Source of the DNA: an uncultured Veillonellaceae bacterium
GTDB taxonomy: Bacteria; Bacillota; Negativicutes; Selenomonadales; Selenomonadaceae
Assembly: GCA_900315615.1 (NCBI GenBank)
Contig: OMZT01000089.1
Coordinates: forward strand, 1-45,883
Direction: 5' to 3'
Length of the DNA: 45,883 nucleotides
Shown here: positions 36,792 through 45,883 of the stretch, piece after piece
Numbering within the stretch: position 1 is the stretch's first letter
Layout of the letters: each line of letters starts with the position of its first letter
The notes under the pieces: generated by a model
Seen by the model: only the letters and a program-made list of their open reading frames with translations
Database searches by the model: none
Told to the model about the DNA's origin: nothing
Translations under genes and position numbers: made by a program

Positions 36792-38057
36792 TTGTTCCAG
36801 AAAATAGGTAAGAAGTACATGGAGACCACGCTGATAAAGCTCATCATTATCGGCCTGATCATCGGTATCCTCATTGCTCTCTGCGTGCCTGCAGCGGTGC
36901 CTGCGGTATCGGTTCTTGGCGATTTCTTCGTCAAAGCATTGAAGGGTGTAGCTCCGATCCTCGTCTTTGTACTCGTAATGAACGCGATGGCTCAGAAGAA
37001 CTCAGATGCAAGCGCGTCGATGCGCCCAATTGTAAAGCTGTATATTTTCGCTACGTTCTGTGCGTCATTGGTGGCAGTCGCACTGTCATTTGCATTCCCT
37101 GTAATGCTGCAGCTTGATATTGCGGAGGCTACGGTAAAACCGCCAAGTGGAATAGAGGAGGTACTTCATAATCTCCTGCTTTCCGTGGTGGATAATCCGA
37201 TTCATGCGCTTGCATCAGCTAATTACATTGGAATCCTTACATGGGCAATCCTAGCAGGCATAGCACTTCATGCTGCTAATGACCAGACGAAGGCCATGCT
37301 TCAGGACTTTGCGAGGGCGATAACGAAGGTTGTACAGTGGGTTATTCGCCTCGCTCCATTTGGTATCATGGGACTCGTTGCAAATGCGATAGGTGCCAGC
37401 GGACTTGGAGCTCTGCTCGGGTATGTGAAGATCCTCGGCGTGCTTCTGGCTGCATTCTTCGGCGTGGCACTTATCATGAATCCACTTATTGTGTACTTTC
37501 AGATACATCGCAATCCATATCCATTGATTTGGACAACGCTTCGTGAGAGCGGACTTTATGCGTTCTTTACACGCAGCTCCGCTGCCAATATTCCTGTTAA
37601 TCTTTCACTTTGCGAGAGACTGCACCTCAATAAAGATACATATTCTATCTCTATACCACTTGGCGCTACGATCAATATGTCTGGTGCAGCAATCACGATT
37701 GCGGTCATGTCACTGGCTGCAGCACATACACTCGGTATCAATATTGATGTTCCGACGGCTCTTTTGCTCTGCCTCGTGACAACGATAGGCGCATGCGGAG
37801 CTTCAGGCGTTGCCGGTGGTTCACTGCTCCTGATTCCTGTTGCCTGTGCATCTTTCGGTGTAGGAAATGATATTGCTATGCAGGTAGTAGGAATAGGCTT
37901 TATCATAGGCGTTATCCAGGATTCTTGTGAAACGGCTCTCAATAGCTCTACAGATGTGCTTTTCACGGCTACGGCGGAATTCGCTGAACGTGCAAAGGCA
38001 GGTACGCTAAAGGGGACAGATATGTATCCTGATAAGGCTGGGAAAGCATCACTTTAA
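36792..38057 (+). CDS. sstT: Serine/threonine:Na+ symporter SstT
   Basis: A 421-residue secondary transporter of the dicarboxylate/amino acid:cation symporter family. Blocks almost identical to E. coli SstT as I recall it include '[19 protein letters not shown]', '[19 protein letters not shown]', '[19 protein letters not shown]' and '[18 protein letters not shown]'. It imports serine and threonine with sodium. The start is taken as TTG 36792, 8 bases after GGGAGG; ATG 36822 is a weaker alternative. Monocistronic, with its own promoter and terminator. Confidence 0.96.
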   Translation: MFQKIGKKYMETTLIKLIIIGLIIGILIALCVPAAVPAVSVLGDFFVKALKGVAPILVFVLVMNAMAQKNSDASASMRPIVKLYIFATFCASLVAVALSFAFPVMLQLDIAEATVKPPSGIEEVLHNLLLSVVDNPIHALASANYIGILTWAILAGIALHAANDQTKAMLQDFARAITKVVQWVIRLAPFGIMGLVANAIGASGLGALLGYVKILGVLLAAFFGVALIMNPLIVYFQIHRNPYPLIWTTLRESGLYAFFTRSSAANIPVNLSLCERLHLNKDTYSISIPLGATINMSGAAITIAVMSLAAAHTLGINIDVPTALLLCLVTTIGACGASGVAGGSLLLIPVACASFGVGNDIAMQVVGIGFIIGVIQDSCETALNSSTDVLFTATAEFAERAKAGTLKGTDMYPDKAGKASL

Positions 38058-38071
38058 TAGGGTATTATGTT

Positions 38072-38109
38072 AAAAAATATCGCATGATGAATTTCATGCG
38101 ATATTTTTT
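38072..38109 (+). terminator. Terminator after sstT
   Basis: Sixteen-base perfect stem AAAAAATATCGCATGA / TCATGCGATATTTTTT with a 6-base loop. It can act in both directions. Confidence 0.95.
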
Positions 38110-38163
38110 ATATTTATTCGGATGATGATGATGTAAATTTTTTAGATTGGATTTATAAATATA

Positions 38164-38194
38164 TTGATTTTTAAGATGTCTGTGCTAGTATAAC
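38164..38194 (+). promoter_or_regulatory. Possible promoter of the pectate lyase gene
   Basis: TTGATT (38164-38169) is followed by TAGTAT at 16 bases or TATAAC at 19 bases. Either gives an acceptable but not strong promoter. Confidence 0.45.
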
Positions 38195-38240
38195 GTATAT
38201 ATGCTAAATCGTATTGATGTGTGAAGGATGGGTGAAAAAG

Positions 38241-39284
38241 ATGAAGCTTATGGATCATCGTAAGAGAATACTTATACTCGTATGCACATTATTCGCTTGC
38301 ATAATCGGAGTATCCGCTATGCATATGCCTAGTGAGAGTGTGAACGCATCACAGATAAAGTGGGGGGATTATATTAAAAGAGAGCCAGCATGGTACGGTT
38401 CCTCGGAGGGGATAAAGTTTGCTGACATGCTTATCTCAAAGCAGAAGCCAGATGGTGGTTGGCAAAAAGATATGGATATGAAGACAAATGGCTGGTGGAA
38501 GGGGTCTACAATAGATAATTCTGCAACTACATCACAGATCATTGTGCTTGCAAAGACTTATAAGGCAACAGGGAATGATAAGTACCTCAAATCGTGTCTT
38601 CGCGGGATAGATCTGCTTCTGGATGGGCAGTATGAGAATGGTGGATGGCCACAGGTATTTGGAGCTGATGGCTCATATCATGCGCATATTACATATAATG
38701 ATAAAGCAATGGTTCGCGTGATGGATTTACTCCGGAAGGTATCGCGCAAAGAGGGAGATTTCGCATTTGTGGATGACAGCTATGCATCAAGGGCTTCTGC
38801 TGCGGTGGATAAAGGTGTGCAGTGCATGCTGAATACGCAAATCATATCGGGTGGCGTAAGGACGGGCTGGTGTCAGCAGTATGACGAGAATACATTGCAG
38901 CCAGCGTCTGCACGCGCCTATGAGATAGAGAGTATCTCATCAGCAGAAACGGCAGAGATCGTACAGTTCCTGAACAAGCTGGATAATAAGTCTCCAGAGG
39001 TCGTAAATGCCATCGAATCCGCTGTCAAATGGATGGATGATGTCAAGATAACAGGATATACGTGGGATAAGAAGAGCGGCGATAAAGGTCTGCAGCCGGG
39101 TACAGCAGATGATGTGCTATGGGCGAGATTCTACGAGATTGGTACGAACAAGCCGATGTTTGTCGATCGTGATGGCTCTAAGCATTATGATATACAAGGT
39201 ATCAGCAAGGAGCGCAGCACAGGATATGCATGGTATGGCAAATGGGGTTGTAAGCTGATTGAGACGGGCTTTGTGAAAAAATGA
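38241..39284 (+). CDS. Secreted pectate lyase, PL10 type
   Basis: A 347-residue protein with an N-terminal signal/anchor (about 8-28, 'RKRILILVCTLFACIIGVSA'). The catalytic domain has (alpha/alpha) toroid character: 'SKQKPDGGWQKDMD', 'YENGGWPQVFG', then 'YHAHITYNDKAMVRVMDLL', the PL10 hallmark around the conserved Asp154. It would cleave polygalacturonate by beta-elimination with calcium. Start ATG 38241 follows GGATGGGTG; longer in-frame starts from 38214 add residues ahead of the signal. No other pectin gene is nearby. The signal and absence of anchoring repeats suggest export or outer-surface location. Confidence 0.88.
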   Translation: MKLMDHRKRILILVCTLFACIIGVSAMHMPSESVNASQIKWGDYIKREPAWYGSSEGIKFADMLISKQKPDGGWQKDMDMKTNGWWKGSTIDNSATTSQIIVLAKTYKATGNDKYLKSCLRGIDLLLDGQYENGGWPQVFGADGSYHAHITYNDKAMVRVMDLLRKVSRKEGDFAFVDDSYASRASAAVDKGVQCMLNTQIISGGVRTGWCQQYDENTLQPASARAYEIESISSAETAEIVQFLNKLDNKSPEVVNAIESAVKWMDDVKITGYTWDKKSGDKGLQPGTADDVLWARFYEIGTNKPMFVDRDGSKHYDIQGISKERSTGYAWYGKWGCKLIETGFVKK

Positions 39285-39308
39285 TGATGTAACCCGCTCT
39301 TGCGCTCA

Positions 39309-39337
39309 TTGACGATTTTATGAATAAATGATATAAT
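39309..39337 (+). promoter_or_regulatory. Promoter of the T-box-valS operon
   Basis: TTGACG (39309-39314), a 17-base spacer and a perfect TATAAT (39332-39337), directly before the T-box leader. Confidence 0.9.
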
Positions 39338-39343
39338 AGCCTG

Positions 39344-39585
39344 GAAATCAGCGATGATGGAGAATTTATGTATCCCCTGCCGGCACAGAGAATTGGCGAT
39401 TTGGTGAAAGCCTTGCGGCAGTGGTACATGATGTCACTCCTGAGCCCCTGCAGTGAATGGAGTAGTTGTAGGCGCGTAAGCGGCGTTATGCTTCGAGCCG
39501 TGCGGGGTTATACCTGCATGGGAAGATAGGTGGTACCACGGAAGATATGCTCTTTCGTCCTTGATGGGCGAGAGAGCTTTTTTAT
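39344..39585 (+). ncRNA. T-box leader, valine-specific
   Basis: A Firmicute T-box. Stem I carries the terminal-loop region 'GCACAGAGAATTGGCG...TTGGTGAAAGCC' and the specifier segment ATGAT-GTC-ACTCCTGAG. The specifier codon is therefore GTC (39433-39435), Val. The antiterminator bulge TGGTACC (39531-39537) is complementary to a tRNA ending ACCA. Uncharged tRNA-Val would block the terminator and allow valS expression. This element fills the 330 bases between the pectate lyase and valS. Confidence 0.92.
39549..39583 (+). terminator. T-box terminator ahead of valS
   Basis: Twelve-base stem GCTCTTTCGTCC / GGGCGAGAGAGC (with G-T pairs) and a TTGAT loop, then TTTTTTA. Confidence 0.93.
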
Positions 39586-39614
39586 TTGTCCTATAAATTG
39601 GAGGAAAGCTTGAA

Positions 39615-42287
39615 ATGAACGAGAATGAAAACGGCGAGAATAATATTCCTAAGCGTTATGATCCTAAATCCTTTGAGAAAAAATGGTATGATTACTGGGA
39701 AAATAATGGGCTCTTCCATGCAGAAGTGGATAAATCCAAGAAACCATTTTCTGTTGTCATTCCGCCACCAAATGTGACCGGACAATTGCATATGGGACAT
39801 GCGCTTGATAATACATTGCAGGATATACTTGTACGCTGGCATCGCATGAAGGGCGACAATACCGTATGGGTGCCTGGATGTGATCATGCGGGCATTGCGA
39901 CGCAGGCAAAGGTAGAGGCTGCACTCCGCGAGGAGGGTACGAACCGCTATGAGCTCGGTCGTGACAAGTTCCTTGAGCGCGTATGGGACTGGAAGAAGAA
40001 GTTCGGAAGCCGCATCATGTTTCAGCTGAGAAGCTTGGGCTCATCACTCGATTGGGAACGCGAACGCTTCACGATGGATGAGGGATGCTCGCGTGCTGTG
40101 AGAGAGGTCTTTGTAAGCCTATATGAACAGGGACTTATATATCAGGGCACGCGTATTACCAACTGGTGCCCTGACTGCAATACGGCTATATCTGACATAG
40201 AAGTCGAGCATGTGACAGAGCATGGGCATCTTTGGCATCTTCGCTATAAAGTCGAAAACGAGGATAGGTATGTCGAGATTGCTACCACGCGTCCAGAAAC
40301 GATGTTTGGTGATACTGGTGTTGCTGTCCATCCAGATGATGAGCGATATAAGGACCTTGTAGGTAAGACACTTATCTTGCCAATCGTGAATCGCAGGATA
40401 CCAGTCTTTGCTGACGAGTATGTGGATAGGGAGTTCGGCACTGGTGCCGTGAAGGTCACTCCGGCACATGATCCGAATGATTTCGAGATGGGAGAAAGAC
40501 ATCATCTCGAGCAGATAAAAGTTATAAACAATGACGGCACGATGGGCGATGGCGCTGGAAAGTATAAGGGTATGGACCGTTATGAGTGCCGAAAAGAACT
40601 CCTGAAGGAATTGAAAGAGCTTGGCGTCCTAGTGTCTGTGGAAGATCATGATCATGCTGTCGGTCATTGCTCGCGTTGTCATTCCACTATAGAGCCGCTT
40701 ATTTCAAAGCAGTGGTTCGTGAAAATGGACAGTCTTGCGAAGCCTGCTATCGAAGCAGTGCGCGATGGACGGATAAAGTTCGTTCCAGAGCGCTTTACAA
40801 AGATATATGAGAATTGGCTGGAGAATATTCGCGATTGGTGCATATCAAGGCAGCTATGGTGGGGACATCGTATACCTGCATGGTATTGCGATGACTGTGG
40901 AGAGACGACTGTCTCAAGGACCGATATAGACGTATGCCCGAAATGTGGTAGTCATCACATACACCAGGATCAGGATGTACTTGATACATGGTTCAGTTCC
41001 GGGCTGTGGCCTTTCGAGACCTTTGGATGGCCAGACAAGACAGATGATCTTGAGCGTTTTTATCCTACAAGTGTTCTCGTAACAGGCTATGACATCATCT
41101 TCTTCTGGGTCGCACGTATGGTTATGATGGGGCTGGCTTTCGGAAAAGATGTACCATTCCGACATGTATTCATACACGGGCTTGTGCGCGATAGTCAGGG
41201 ACGCAAGATGTCGAAGTCTCTCGGCAATGGCATAGATCCTGTAGAAGTTATAGAGAAGTATGGCGCTGATACATTGCGCTTTATGCTGATTACGGGCAAT
41301 ACACCTGGCAATGATATGAGGTTCTATTGGGAGCGTGTCGAGTCTGCAAGGAATTTTGCGAATAAGCTTTGGAATGCATCGCGTTTCATGCTGATGAATC
41401 TCGCTGGGTTTGATCGAAACTTTGCGCCAGAGCAGGATGACTATACGTTGGCTGATCGCTGGATCCTGAGCCGATATGCAAAGACAGCTGCTGGAGTTAC
41501 TGAGAATCTCGAGAAGTTTGAACTTGGAGAAGCCGCTAGGATGATTTATGAGTTCATCTGGGGTGAGTTTTGTGACTGGTATATTGAGCTTTCCAAATCC
41601 CGTCTTTATGATAAGGAAGATGTACGCGGCAGGAATACGGCACTTTATGTATTAGGCTACGTTTTGGAACATACACTTCGTCTGCTGCATCCATTCATGC
41701 CGTTCATTACCGAGGAAATCTGGCAAAAACTGCCTCATGAAGGCAAGAGCATAATGGTTGCTTCGTGGCCAAAGGCTGATGAAAAGCTTATAGATGATGC
41801 GTCAGAAAAGGCTATGACAGCTATAATGGAGACCATCAAGGCTGCCCGTAACATGCGCGCAGAGGTTGGGGCAAAGCCAGGCGTTAAGGCTCCTCTTATC
41901 GTTAACATCACCGATAAGTCACTAGAGCAGACTTTTATGGAAAACGTTCATTATCTAGCCGTGCTTGCGGCTGCAGAGCCTGTGACAATCCTTGATGATG
42001 GTGCCGATAAACCAGAAAATGCCCGTACCGCCGTCGCTGAAGGTGTTGAGGTATATCTGCCGCTTAAAGGATTGATTGATGTAGAGGCAGAGACCAATCG
42101 CATGGAAAAGGAAAAGGGCAAGCTGACAAAGGAAATCGAGCGACTTACGAAGAAGCTTTCCAATAAGAACTTTGTTGAAAAGGCACCAGCTGCAGTTGTC
42201 GAAAAAGAGCGTGAGAAACTTGCAGGCTATCAGGAAAAGATGAAGTCTGTGGAAAGCCGTATCCGCGAACTTGCAGAGATTGGATGA
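39615..42287 (+). CDS. valS: Valine-tRNA ligase
   Basis: An 890-residue class I synthetase of bacterial length. The HIGH motif appears as '[17 protein letters not shown]' (HMGH 59-62) and KMSKS at 531-535 ('[11 protein letters not shown]'). The editing domain lies between ('[17 protein letters not shown]'). A C-terminal coiled-coil arm ('[20 protein letters not shown]') is typical of ValRS. It charges tRNA-Val, and the T-box upstream responds to that same tRNA. folC follows after 21 bases. Confidence 0.99.
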   Translation: MNENENGENNIPKRYDPKSFEKKWYDYWENNGLFHAEVDKSKKPFSVVIPPPNVTGQLHMGHALDNTLQDILVRWHRMKGDNTVWVPGCDHAGIATQAKVEAALREEGTNRYELGRDKFLERVWDWKKKFGSRIMFQLRSLGSSLDWERERFTMDEGCSRAVREVFVSLYEQGLIYQGTRITNWCPDCNTAISDIEVEHVTEHGHLWHLRYKVENEDRYVEIATTRPETMFGDTGVAVHPDDERYKDLVGKTLILPIVNRRIPVFADEYVDREFGTGAVKVTPAHDPNDFEMGERHHLEQIKVINNDGTMGDGAGKYKGMDRYECRKELLKELKELGVLVSVEDHDHAVGHCSRCHSTIEPLISKQWFVKMDSLAKPAIEAVRDGRIKFVPERFTKIYENWLENIRDWCISRQLWWGHRIPAWYCDDCGETTVSRTDIDVCPKCGSHHIHQDQDVLDTWFSSGLWPFETFGWPDKTDDLERFYPTSVLVTGYDIIFFWVARMVMMGLAFGKDVPFRHVFIHGLVRDSQGRKMSKSLGNGIDPVEVIEKYGADTLRFMLITGNTPGNDMRFYWERVESARNFANKLWNASRFMLMNLAGFDRNFAPEQDDYTLADRWILSRYAKTAAGVTENLEKFELGEAARMIYEFIWGEFCDWYIELSKSRLYDKEDVRGRNTALYVLGYVLEHTLRLLHPFMPFITEEIWQKLPHEGKSIMVASWPKADEKLIDDASEKAMTAIMETIKAARNMRAEVGAKPGVKAPLIVNITDKSLEQTFMENVHYLAVLAAAEPVTILDDGADKPENARTAVAEGVEVYLPLKGLIDVEAETNRMEKEKGKLTKEIERLTKKLSNKNFVEKAPAAVVEKEREKLAGYQEKMKSVESRIRELAEIG

Positions 42288-42308
42288 TTTTGGAGAGGTA
42301 ATCCGTAA

Positions 42309-43631
42309 ATGAATTATCAGGAATCACTGGAGTACCTGGACAGCCTGAGTGTGTTCGGCGTAAAGCTAGGGCTTGAACGCATAAGGCATCTGGCATCTCT
42401 TATGGGAGATCCTCAGGACAGATACAATACAATACACGTTACTGGGACAAATGGCAAGGGATCGGTCTCTATGCTGCTTGCCGAGGTACTGCATAGATCA
42501 GGGATACATGCCGGCCTCTATACGTCACCTCATTTGGTATCCTATACGGAGCGTATGCAGGTCGATGGGCAGCCAATCAGTGAAGATGAATTTGCAGCAT
42601 GCGCGACCGCGGTAAAGAAGTATACAGATCAGATGATTGCTGAGGGTTTAGAGCCACCGACACAGTTTGAGGTGCTGACTGCGATGGCATTCATGTTCTT
42701 CTCTATGAAGCAGGTAGAATATGCGGTCATCGAAGTGGGCCTTGGTGGGCTTATCGACTCAACGAATATCATAACTCCAGAAATATGTGTAATAACGAAT
42801 GTAACGATGGAGCATGCAGATAAATGCGGAGGGACGATAGAGGGTATAGCTCATCATAAGGCTGGCATAATAAAGAATGGAGTTCCTGTAGTGACTGCAG
42901 CTGCAGGCGTGCCGCTTGAGATAATCGAAGAGACCGCTGATGAGAAGAATGCTGATTTATTCGTGCGAGGTAGGGATTTTGACTGTGAGGAAGTAACAGC
43001 CAACGTACAGGCTCAGTCATTGTGTTTTCACTCAGAGCTCCTTGGGGTGAAGTCGGAAAAATATAAGCTTAAGCTTCTCGGCGAATACCAGGTTGAAAAC
43101 TCTGCGCTTGCTGTTATGACGGCACATATACTTCATCAATCTGAACCTCGTATCACCAGTGAAACGATTGCGAGGGCCATGGAACTTGCAGAGTGGCCCG
43201 GAAGGTTTGAACGCATGAATATCGGTGGACAGCAGATTGTGATAGATGGTGCGCATAATCCTGCAGGCATGCGCGTATTGAGAAACTCGCTTGACAGGTA
43301 TTTTCCCGTTGAAGAGCGCGTGCTCTTGCTCGGCATATTGCGAGATAAAGATGTTGATGCTATGCTTCATCTGCTTGTGCGTGCGAACGATACCGTTATT
43401 GTTACATCCCCGGATTCGGACCGTGCCAAGGATCCAGAGAAGCTTGCTAAGATGATACATGCCCAGCATGTTGAGGTAGTGCGTGGCAGGGGGGAGGCTC
43501 TGAAAAGGGCTTTGGAGCTCGCAGATGAAAGCCGTCTGCTTTGCGTTACCGGCTCACTCTATCTTGTCGGAACCATCCGTCAGCAGTTGATAAATATTCG
43601 TGCAGATATCTTGAAGAAGGAGGATGCCTGA
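42309..43631 (+). CDS. folC: Folylpolyglutamate synthase / dihydrofolate synthase
   Basis: A 440-residue Mur-ligase-like enzyme. The P-loop is 'HVTGTNGKGSVSMLLAEVL' (43-61), followed by 'GLYTSPHLVSYTERMQVDG', 'EVGLGGLIDSTNII' and 'VIDGAHNPAGMRVL'. It adds glutamate to folates and probably also makes dihydrofolate. GGAGAGG precedes the ATG. It is probably cotranscribed from the valS T-box promoter; its stop overlaps the next start by one base. Confidence 0.97.
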   Translation: MNYQESLEYLDSLSVFGVKLGLERIRHLASLMGDPQDRYNTIHVTGTNGKGSVSMLLAEVLHRSGIHAGLYTSPHLVSYTERMQVDGQPISEDEFAACATAVKKYTDQMIAEGLEPPTQFEVLTAMAFMFFSMKQVEYAVIEVGLGGLIDSTNIITPEICVITNVTMEHADKCGGTIEGIAHHKAGIIKNGVPVVTAAAGVPLEIIEETADEKNADLFVRGRDFDCEEVTANVQAQSLCFHSELLGVKSEKYKLKLLGEYQVENSALAVMTAHILHQSEPRITSETIARAMELAEWPGRFERMNIGGQQIVIDGAHNPAGMRVLRNSLDRYFPVEERVLLLGILRDKDVDAMLHLLVRANDTVIVTSPDSDRAKDPEKLAKMIHAQHVEVVRGRGEALKRALELADESRLLCVTGSLYLVGTIRQQLINIRADILKKEDA

Positions 43632-45244
43632 TGGGTGACTTAGCTGCACGAAGGCAGTCGGGCAACCTTAGAAGCTGGATATTTGCCATGCTTCTTCTGG
43701 AGGCCTTCTTTATTGCGATTTCGCCGGTCATAGCGGAGATTTCATTAGGAGTGGGTCTTCTGCTGTGGCTCATCAGGCTAAAGAGAGATCCGTCATCGAG
43801 AAATTTCAGACGGTTGCCCTTCGACCTGCCATTAGGCATTTTCGTCTTAATAGGGGCAGTGTCAATATTGGTATCTCCAGACAAGGGGTTTAGCCTATAT
43901 AATTATAGTAACCTGGTACTGGTATATCTATTTACATACCTCCTAGCCGGACAGAATATCAGGAATAGGGATGATGTGATTAAACTCGTTAAGGTGCTAT
44001 TCGCGTCTGCTGCCATTTCCGTATTATATGGCTTCTATCAGTTTGTATTTGGTATAGACACAGTGGATATGAAATGGGTAGATGGTGACGCGTTTCCCTG
44101 GCTGAGGAAAAGGATCTTTTCAACGTGGATAAATCCTAATATATTTGCCGGGTATCTTGATATAATGATTGCGCTAGCCTTTGGCTTTATGGTAAAGCTT
44201 AGAATAGACAGGCGTACGCGTATGATTATTGCGGCGTGTATAGTGGCTATGGCCGCATGCCTTGCAATGACTTATGCCAGAGGTGCTTTCCTCGTGATGG
44301 CATTCGTATTGATATGCTATGGCTTGCTTAGAGATTGGCGTATATTGCTGGGATGCTTAGCTGTAATTGCATTGGCATTTGCAATAGAGCCATCATTCTT
44401 TGAGCGTATCTCATCTGCTTTTACGCATATGGACACATCGATGGAAATGCGTACAGCGTTGTGGGAAAGTACCGTCGCTATGATCGAAGACCATCCATTC
44501 TTGGGGATTGGATGGGGTGCATATTACCTTGTATATCCCGATTATAATTTTTATCTGCAGGATGACAGCGTCTACCATATCGTGCATGGGCACTCGATGT
44601 ATCTGAACTATGCTGCCGAGATCGGCATAGCTGGGGCACTGGCGTTTTTCTGGTATTTATTTGGCACTATGCTGATGGCATTCCGTTCAAAAGCCCATGA
44701 TGTACAGGGGTTCACTGATGGTCTGATGCTCGGTGTTGGGCTTGCACTTGCTACCGTCGCGCTAAATGGTATACCTGATGACCTGCTATTCAATTTCCCT
44801 TCATCAATGCTTTTATGGCTGATTTGTGCTATGGCTGCAGCGGTACATACCAATTGGAATAAAAGCGTGTCAGATATGGCCATGGACAATGACAAGCAAT
44901 CAGATGTGAAAGCGAATGTCGTGGAACTTTTCTCCGATGATGACAGCATTGAAAGCAACGTGTTATCTGTCAACACGTCTTCAGATCAGCTGGCCTCAAG
45001 TGATGATAATGCTATTGAAGAGGACAAGACTTCACCTGGCCTAGATGAAATTCAGGATGATGTCAAGGATCCATCAGATGGTGATGCTCACGAAGATATC
45101 TCTAGTAATGATAGTAATGACATAGAGGATGATAACTTATTAAAGGATAAAACAGCAGAGGAGTTGTCTTCAGATAATGAACCTGTAGATGGTTTAACTG
45201 ATAAAGATATTATGCCGGATGAAAACGGCCAGAAAGAGGGATGA
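43631..45244 (+). CDS. O-antigen ligase/polymerase-like membrane protein with acidic C-terminal tail
   Basis: A 537-residue protein. Residues 1-405 hold about 10-12 membrane segments and a Wzy_C/WaaL-like core, with 'MTYARGAFLVMAF' (Arg217) and a large external loop ending 'VHGHSMYLNYAAEIG' (His319, His321). Such proteins join glycan chains to lipid carriers or lipid A at the periplasmic face. Residues 411-537 are an unusual hydrophilic tail, very rich in Asp, Glu and Ser, probably disordered. GGAGG lies 7 bases before ATG 43631; earlier in-frame starts lie inside folC and are rejected. It sits between folC and rex, each overlapping by a few bases or less. The precise glycan is unknown. Confidence 0.87.
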   Translation: MGDLAARRQSGNLRSWIFAMLLLEAFFIAISPVIAEISLGVGLLLWLIRLKRDPSSRNFRRLPFDLPLGIFVLIGAVSILVSPDKGFSLYNYSNLVLVYLFTYLLAGQNIRNRDDVIKLVKVLFASAAISVLYGFYQFVFGIDTVDMKWVDGDAFPWLRKRIFSTWINPNIFAGYLDIMIALAFGFMVKLRIDRRTRMIIAACIVAMAACLAMTYARGAFLVMAFVLICYGLLRDWRILLGCLAVIALAFAIEPSFFERISSAFTHMDTSMEMRTALWESTVAMIEDHPFLGIGWGAYYLVYPDYNFYLQDDSVYHIVHGHSMYLNYAAEIGIAGALAFFWYLFGTMLMAFRSKAHDVQGFTDGLMLGVGLALATVALNGIPDDLLFNFPSSMLLWLICAMAAAVHTNWNKSVSDMAMDNDKQSDVKANVVELFSDDDSIESNVLSVNTSSDQLASSDDNAIEEDKTSPGLDEIQDDVKDPSDGDAHEDISSNDSNDIEDDNLLKDKTAEELSSDNEPVDGLTDKDIMPDENGQKEG

Positions 45245-45249
45245 TTTGT

Positions 45250-45879
45250 TTGAAGGTACAGGCTTCTATATCTAAGGCTACGATTGACAGGCTTCCGTTA
45301 TATTTCAGGGCTTTGAGGAATGCTCAAGAAGAGGGGCTGGATATAATCTCATCCGATGAGCTAGGCAGAAGGCTTAGTATTACACCTGAGCAGATCAGGA
45401 AAGATTTGACTTCTTTTGGACAGTTCGGCAAAAAAGGCGTAGGATATTATGTCAATGAACTGAAAAAGAATGTAAGCAATATCCTGGGACTTGATAATCA
45501 CTGGAATATGGCTATAGTTGGGGTGGGGCACTTAGGTGCGGCTCTTGCAAACTATCAGAATCTAGGCATGCTTGGATTCCAGCTTGTTGCACTCTTTGAC
45601 AGAAAACCAGAAGTGATTGGAACGACTGTGAATCACGTGCAAGTAGAAGATATGGAAAGAGTCAGTGAAATCGTCCATGAGCGCAATATAAAAATCGGTG
45701 TTATAACCGTACCAGCAGCGTTTGCACAGGATGTTGCAGACCGCTTGATAAGTGCTGGTGTCAAGGGGATATGGAACTTCGCGCCGGCTAAGATGTGTGT
45801 ACCTGATGACGTATGTATAGTAAATGAAGATATTTTCACGGGTCTAAGCACACTTTCGTATCATATGGTTCATATGTAA
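45250..45879 (+). CDS. rex: Redox-sensing transcriptional repressor Rex
   Basis: A 209-residue protein. The N-terminal winged helix has 'ISSDELGRRLSITPEQIRKD' and 'SFGQFGKKGVGYYV'. The Rossmann NAD(H) domain has 'MAIVGVGHLGAALANY' and ends in the domain-swapped helix 'EDIFTGLSTLSYHM'. Rex senses NADH/NAD and represses fermentation and respiratory genes. I prefer TTG 45250, 9 bases after AAAGAGGG; ATG 45241 overlaps the previous stop but sits directly against the ribosome site. The gene is complete, ending 4 bases before the window edge. Confidence 0.96.
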   Translation: MKVQASISKATIDRLPLYFRALRNAQEEGLDIISSDELGRRLSITPEQIRKDLTSFGQFGKKGVGYYVNELKKNVSNILGLDNHWNMAIVGVGHLGAALANYQNLGMLGFQLVALFDRKPEVIGTTVNHVQVEDMERVSEIVHERNIKIGVITVPAAFAQDVADRLISAGVKGIWNFAPAKMCVPDDVCIVNEDIFTGLSTLSYHMVHM

Positions 45880-45883
45880 TGTA

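Noticed and set aside
43541-43630. Upstream TTG extension of the O-antigen ligase-like protein
   Set aside because: It lies within folC, and the GGAGG site seven bases before ATG 43631 defines the start.

Overview
The window reads as a stretch of chromosome from a motile, anaerobic, LPS-bearing Firmicute of the class Negativicutes (Selenomonas/Anaerovibrio-like). This is inferred from gene content, not from a database match. Firmicute traits are the hrcA-grpE-dnaK-dnaJ operon, two CIRCE operators, a valine T-box, a yybP-ykoY riboswitch, SufU, Rex and strong AGGAGG ribosome sites. An O-antigen ligase-type protein argues for an outer membrane. SucCD, an NDH-2 and an ABC-F protein fit the same picture. 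Nearly all genes lie on the + strand in short operons separated by clear intrinsic terminators. I see no insertion sequence, integrase or CRISPR array.

Layout. 1-2733: end of a flagellar/motility operon (FapA-like DUF342 protein, a small unknown, a DUF6115-like anchored coiled-coil protein). 2747-3015: tRNA-Pro and tRNA-Arg with promoter and terminator. 3016-5885: the one accessory-looking region. It holds a minus-strand gene joining an acyl carrier protein domain to a large glycine-zipper membrane region, a frame-broken small ORF just upstream in the same direction, palindromes, a minus-strand terminator and a second broken small ORF. 5886-8201: sucCD. 8272-13205: CIRCE-controlled hrcA-grpE-dnaK-dnaJ. 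13299-15345: a dCache chemoreceptor. 15374-17110: a Y-family polymerase with its YolD-like partner. 17139-18116: Mn-type riboswitch and TerC. 18133-22740: CorC-like transporter, ABC-F ATPase and a eukaryotic-type hexokinase. 22979-24247: NDH-2. 24371-25771: secreted SGNH hydrolase. 25986-29519: maf, radC, a MEMO-AMMECR1 fusion and its radical SAM partner. 29543-34366: sufCBDSU. 34485-36621: CIRCE-controlled groES-groEL. 36712-38109: sstT. 38241-39284: secreted PL10-type pectate lyase. 39309-45879: T-box, valS, folC, O-antigen ligase-like protein and rex.

How it fits together. Most of the window is housekeeping: protein folding, Fe-S assembly, translation, folate and redox control. It is consistent with succinate/propionate-type fermentation of sugars and pectin. 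The best candidate for something undescribed is the ACP-glycine zipper fusion at 3232-4947 with its upstream leader region. The eukaryote-type hexokinase, the MEMO-AMMECR1 fusion and the acidic-tailed ligase are secondary points. Start codons were chosen from Shine-Dalgarno spacing. Several genes appear to start at TTG or GTG.
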